Below are positions 61,126 through 64,000 of a DNA stretch of 64,000 nt, one piece after another. Position numbers and translations under genes: made by a program. Under the pieces are notes generated by a model. The model was not told the origin of the DNA, searched no databases, and saw only the letters and a list, made by a program, of their open reading frames with translations. This DNA is from Ignisphaera cupida (GTDB taxonomy: Archaea; Thermoproteota; Thermoprotei_A; Sulfolobales; Ignisphaeraceae). The stretch is taken from NCBI RefSeq assembly GCF_030186535.1, contig NZ_JASNVW010000001.1, positions 186,001 to 250,000 of the forward strand, in the 5' to 3' direction. Within the stretch, counting starts at the first letter, position 1; each line of letters opens with the position of its first letter.

Positions 61126-61153
61126 TATAGAGAATGAAACTATAATGAATAGA

Positions 61154-62515
61154 CTATTCATTTTTCTTTTTCTTAACTACTAACACCATACCCTTTCTCT
61201 CAATAACAACAACTTCATCACCTGGCTCTATAACCTCACTACTTTCAGCAAACCAATACTCCCCCTCATACAACACCCTACCTCTTTTACCTGGCTCTAT
61301 ACGCTCTACAGCCTTGGCTAAACTACTTGAAATTGATTCTGAAGCCTTCAATCTCTTCCTACCTGCTTCCAGAGCCTTGTACAATATGAAGGAGAAAAAC
61401 CCTGCTAAGCCACCACCAAGTATAATCGCAAATGTTCTAATACTTTCTATTACATTTGGTGCTATTTGAGTTGCTGGAGAAATAGGCATTAGCATAATAC
61501 CAAATATGAGCGCTATTATACCCCCAATTCCAAGTATTCCATGTCCTGGAAACATAAATTCTATAGCTATAAGCAGTGAGCCTAACGCTATAAGCATTAC
61601 CGATATAATGTTTATATTTATTGAGCTGCCAACCAATGCTAGCAATAGGAAAATTAATGTAAGGGGTAGAAGATCTATTCTACCAGATAACAACGCTATG
61701 AATGTTCCAAAGAAGCCTAAAAACCATAGAATTGAATTGATTGTAGAATCTCTTAAATAGGTGTATACTTGAATATACAGAGATGGATTATATTCATAGA
61801 AACCAACTATGTTTAATGTGTAATTCTTTCTAACACCACTATATTCAACAACAACAGTTCTTCCATTAACTTTTGATATGAAATCATTCAAATTATTTGC
61901 CACAACATCTGCAACCTTTTCCTTAACAGCTTCTTCACCTTTTAAAACAAGGTTCTTTGTAATAAACATTACAACTGCCGTGGAGTTTCTCCCCCTGGCC
62001 TCAGCATATCGAGTAGCCATAGCCACAACACTATTTATTATCTTACTCTCATTTATGAACACATACTGACCAGTTACAGGATTTATTGTTATTGGCTGGG
62101 CAGCACCTATTACAGCATATGGCGATATCCCTACAATGTGCATTGGCTGAACAATTATGCTTGCAGCACTCAACGCCTTATCTGTTATATATCCTAGAAC
62201 AGGAACTTTAGCCTCGAGAAAGGCATTGGCTATATTAATCATGGAGTCCATGTAACCTCCATAACTATCAACAACAACAACCAACGGCACATTTCTTTCT
62301 TCAGCAATGGCAAGAGCATCTTTCACATAAAGTTCAACAGGAACATCGATAGTTCCCATAGAACCCTGTATTCTTATTAGAACAGCATTCGATGGTGTTT
62401 GAAAATATGCAGAACTGTGTAGAAGCATTGATGTGAAAGCAAAAATCGAGAGTATGAGAATAGCTCTAATTATATCTGTGCGCATCATGTTTCTACTCTT
62501 TACTTGCTTTTTCAT
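61154..62515 (-). CDS. NfeD-family membrane serine protease (ClpP-class) with OB domain
   Basis: Residues ~15-35 form a signal/membrane segment. The N-terminal protease domain contains VVVVDSYGGYMDS and DKALSAASIIVQP with the likely nucleophile Ser (LSAAS, equivalent to Ser97 of PH1510); then come four to five membrane helices and a C-terminal OB-like NfeD domain (GKRGRVLYEGEYWFAES). 453 residues. ATG 62515 overlaps the stomatin gene by 23 bases. PH1510-type proteases cleave the C-terminus of stomatin. Confidence 0.88.
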   Translation of the reverse strand: MKKQVKSRNMMRTDIIRAILILSIFAFTSMLLHSSAYFQTPSNAVLIRIQGSMGTIDVPVELYVKDALAIAEERNVPLVVVVDSYGGYMDSMINIANAFLEAKVPVLGYITDKALSAASIIVQPMHIVGISPYAVIGAAQPITINPVTGQYVFINESKIINSVVAMATRYAEARGRNSTAVVMFITKNLVLKGEEAVKEKVADVVANNLNDFISKVNGRTVVVEYSGVRKNYTLNIVGFYEYNPSLYIQVYTYLRDSTINSILWFLGFFGTFIALLSGRIDLLPLTLIFLLLALVGSSININIISVMLIALGSLLIAIEFMFPGHGILGIGGIIALIFGIMLMPISPATQIAPNVIESIRTFAIILGGGLAGFFSFILYKALEAGRKRLKASESISSSLAKAVERIEPGKRGRVLYEGEYWFAESSEVIEPGDEVVVIERKGMVLVVKKKKNE

Positions 62516-63302
62516 ATTGTTTTGCTTTTTCTAAAGCTAGAGATGATGCTATAGCTTCTGAAACTGTTCTCGACACACCACTTTCAGTAATTATGATAAT
62601 ATTCTTTTCTTTTGCTATATCAACATATGTTTGAAGCTCTCTAAGCCTAAGCGCCACTGGGTGTTGCTCATATGTTTGAGCAGCCTCAAGAAGTATTTTA
62701 GCTGCAGCCCTTTCTGCTTCAGCCTCTATAATTCTTGCTCTCCTAATTCTTTCTGCTTCTGCTTGATATGCCATTGCTCTTATCATTCCCTCTGGTAATT
62801 CAACAGCTTTTAGTGTAACCATAGACACTTTTATTCCCCAAGGCTCTGTAATCTCGTCTATTATGCTTTGAATTCTCTTATTTATCTCCTCACGCTTACT
62901 CAGTATATCATCTAATTCCAACTGCCCAACAACATCTCTTAAAGTTGTTTGACCAAGTAATGCAATAGCATAGTTATAGTCTCTCACCTTCATAACAGCT
63001 TTCTCAGGATCCAAAACCCTGTAATAAACTACAGCATCTACTCTAACAGTAACATTATCTCTTGTAATAACATCTTGCTTAGGAACATCAACAGTATTTA
63101 TTCTTGTATCAACAACTATTCCCCTATCTATGAATGGAATTAGAAAAGCCAGACCAGGACCTTTAATACCAACATATTTTCCTAGTCTAAGAACAACCAT
63201 TCTCTCCCACTCCCTAACTATTCTAAAAGATCTTGAAAGTATTATAGCTATTATTATAATTAGAAGAAAAATTCCAAAAATTTCCAAAGGTCCTATGGGC
63301 AC
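62493..63302 (-). CDS. Stomatin/SPFH-domain membrane protein
   Basis: A 269-residue protein with an N-terminal membrane helix (IFLLIIIIAIILSRSF), an SPFH domain (VREWERMVVLRLGKYVGIKG, ITRDNVTVRVDAVVYYR) and a coiled-coil segment (AEAERIRRARIIEAEAERAA). It is the substrate and partner of the NfeD protease, whose gene overlaps its end. Together they form the conserved p-stomatin operon. ATG 63302. Confidence 0.93.
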   Translation of the reverse strand: MPIGPLEIFGIFLLIIIIAIILSRSFRIVREWERMVVLRLGKYVGIKGPGLAFLIPFIDRGIVVDTRINTVDVPKQDVITRDNVTVRVDAVVYYRVLDPEKAVMKVRDYNYAIALLGQTTLRDVVGQLELDDILSKREEINKRIQSIIDEITEPWGIKVSMVTLKAVELPEGMIRAMAYQAEAERIRRARIIEAEAERAAAKILLEAAQTYEQHPVALRLRELQTYVDIAKEKNIIIITESGVSRTVSEAIASSLALEKAKQYEKASKE

Positions 63303-63362
63303 ATGCTACACCTTCTCTTTTGCATAAATAGTTTCTCGAGTATATTAGCTTCAATGCCACTA

Positions 63363-64000
63363 TTAAATTTTATCTAAACCAAGCTTTTCAATATAATAGC
63401 TCAGAATATTGTCATGCTGTTCAGCAATTGTTTTAAACTCTTCTTGCTCAACTATTGTAAATGGTATAACGTCTTTTATCGATGGAAGATTATGTAAAAT
63501 CATTACAAGTCTATAGATGCCTATTCCAACACCTGCTGTTGGAGGCATTCCATACTCCAGAGCTCTTACATAGTCCCTATCCATTGGATGATGCTCTATC
63601 TCACCAAACTTCTCTCTACTCTTTATGCGCAGCTCCTCCTCTTTTTTAAAGAAGTAGTACTGAACTATTGGATTGTTAAGCTCGCTATATCCATTACCTA
63701 TCTCCAAACCATTTACAAAAATTTCGAATCTTTCGGCATATTCAGAGTTTTCTCTTGAGGGTCTTGCAAGAGGGGATACATCTCTTGGAAACATTGTTAT
63801 AAATGTTGGCTGAATTATTTTTGGCTCAGCAACTTTCTCAAATATTTTCTCAATAATTTTTCCTTTTCTTGGATCATCAATTTTTATGTTGAGATTCTTT
63901 GCAATTTCCAGTAGTTCATCATAACTCTTTTTTCTAACCTTTATGCCTCCAAACCTTTCTATTGCATCCTCAATAGTTATTCTAGTCCATGGCGGCTGAA
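63363..64000 (-). CDS. lysS: Class II lysyl-tRNA synthetase, C-terminal part (5' end outside the window)
   Basis: The frame is open to the window's right edge and begins upstream of 64000. PTFITMFPRDVSPLARP, then GLEIGNGYSELNNPIVQ and EYGMPPTAGVGIGIYRL are LysRS class II blocks. Motif 3 normally reads GxGIGIDRLVM; here the residue before Arg is Tyr (GIYRL). About 212 residues are present. The enzyme charges tRNA-Lys. The motif change could mark a divergent paralogue, so activity needs proof. Confidence 0.85.
   Translation of the reverse strand, partial: QPPWTRITIEDAIERFGGIKVRKKSYDELLEIAKNLNIKIDDPRKGKIIEKIFEKVAEPKIIQPTFITMFPRDVSPLARPSRENSEYAERFEIFVNGLEIGNGYSELNNPIVQYYFFKKEEELRIKSREKFGEIEHHPMDRDYVRALEYGMPPTAGVGIGIYRLVMILHNLPSIKDVIPFTIVEQEEFKTIAEQHDNILSYYIEKLGLDKI

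Overview
The window is a gene-dense, AT-rich archaeal chromosome segment. An ESCRT-III (CdvB-type) paralogue, an A-type ATP synthase operon, archaeal Nep1, FAU-1, Lhr helicase, aPGAM and HMG-CoA synthase, C/D-box sRNA-like sequences and TATA promoters with very short leaders point to a hyperthermophilic Crenarchaeota/Thermoproteota member (Desulfurococcales or Ignisphaera-like is an inference). Start codons are often TTG or GTG, and many sit behind clear GGTG/GGAGGT ribosome-binding sites. There are no insertion sequences, CRISPR arrays or prophage genes.

Layout. 1-1923: ribosomal proteins, with uL3 (3' end cut by the window) and a 32-codon basic ORF leftward, and uS19-uL2 rightward. 1925-4654: secretion-type ATPase, tRNA-Gln(UUG) with a C/D-like RNA directly behind it, and a Trm5-like methyltransferase. 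4840-12397: sugar and redox block (galactokinase-like GHMP kinase, GalT, GH31 glycosidase, CoA-disulfide-reductase-like enzyme, an unknown). 12439-15613: AEC transporter, a well-formed C/D sRNA and an ATP-grasp/HAD fusion. 15584-24120: the complete leftward A-ATPase operon H-I-K-E-C-F-A-B-D. 24267-32730: sugar nucleotidyltransferase, radical SAM plus nucleotidyltransferase pair, site-2 protease, GNAT, Fe-alcohol dehydrogenase, AmrS-like radical SAM, TatD, HTH regulator and ASCH protein. 32817-41564: tRNA-Leu(UAG), ferredoxin, Lhr helicase, DUF2192-like protein, B12-type radical SAM, CdvB paralogue, aKMT-like methyltransferase, YkgJ, UPF0173 and UPF0147. 41606-49174: FAU-1, AbrB-PhoU, aPGAM, a third C/D sRNA candidate, ROK kinase, Nep1 and HMG-CoA synthase. 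49236-58519: HTH-PRTase regulator with a degenerate phosphoesterase and radical SAM enzyme, an aminotransferase whose 5' end appears frameshifted, Ard1, a zinc-HTH regulator with a palindromic operator, CopG and tRNA-Leu(CAG). 58527-64000: small zinc protein, class III aminotransferase, DUF2258-like protein, NfeD/stomatin pair and a class II lysyl-tRNA synthetase (5' end cut).

How it fits together. The A-ATPase operon is intact, and its proteolipid carries a Thr/Gln/Gln/Glu set matching the Na+ ligands of Enterococcus NtpK, suggesting Na+ coupling. GalK, GalT and GH31 form a saccharide-to-sugar-phosphate route. Translation and RNA maturation genes (uL3, uS19, uL2, Trm5-like, Nep1, FAU-1, LysRS, three tRNAs, three C/D sRNA candidates) are scattered through the segment.

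The most novel-looking items are the three C/D sRNA candidates (one apparently dicistronic with tRNA-Gln, one with a guide identical to the anti-Shine-Dalgarno sequence), the split ribosomal cluster with its tiny MGGK ORF, the ATP-grasp/HAD fusion, and the HTH-PRTase/degenerate phosphoesterase/radical SAM operon.
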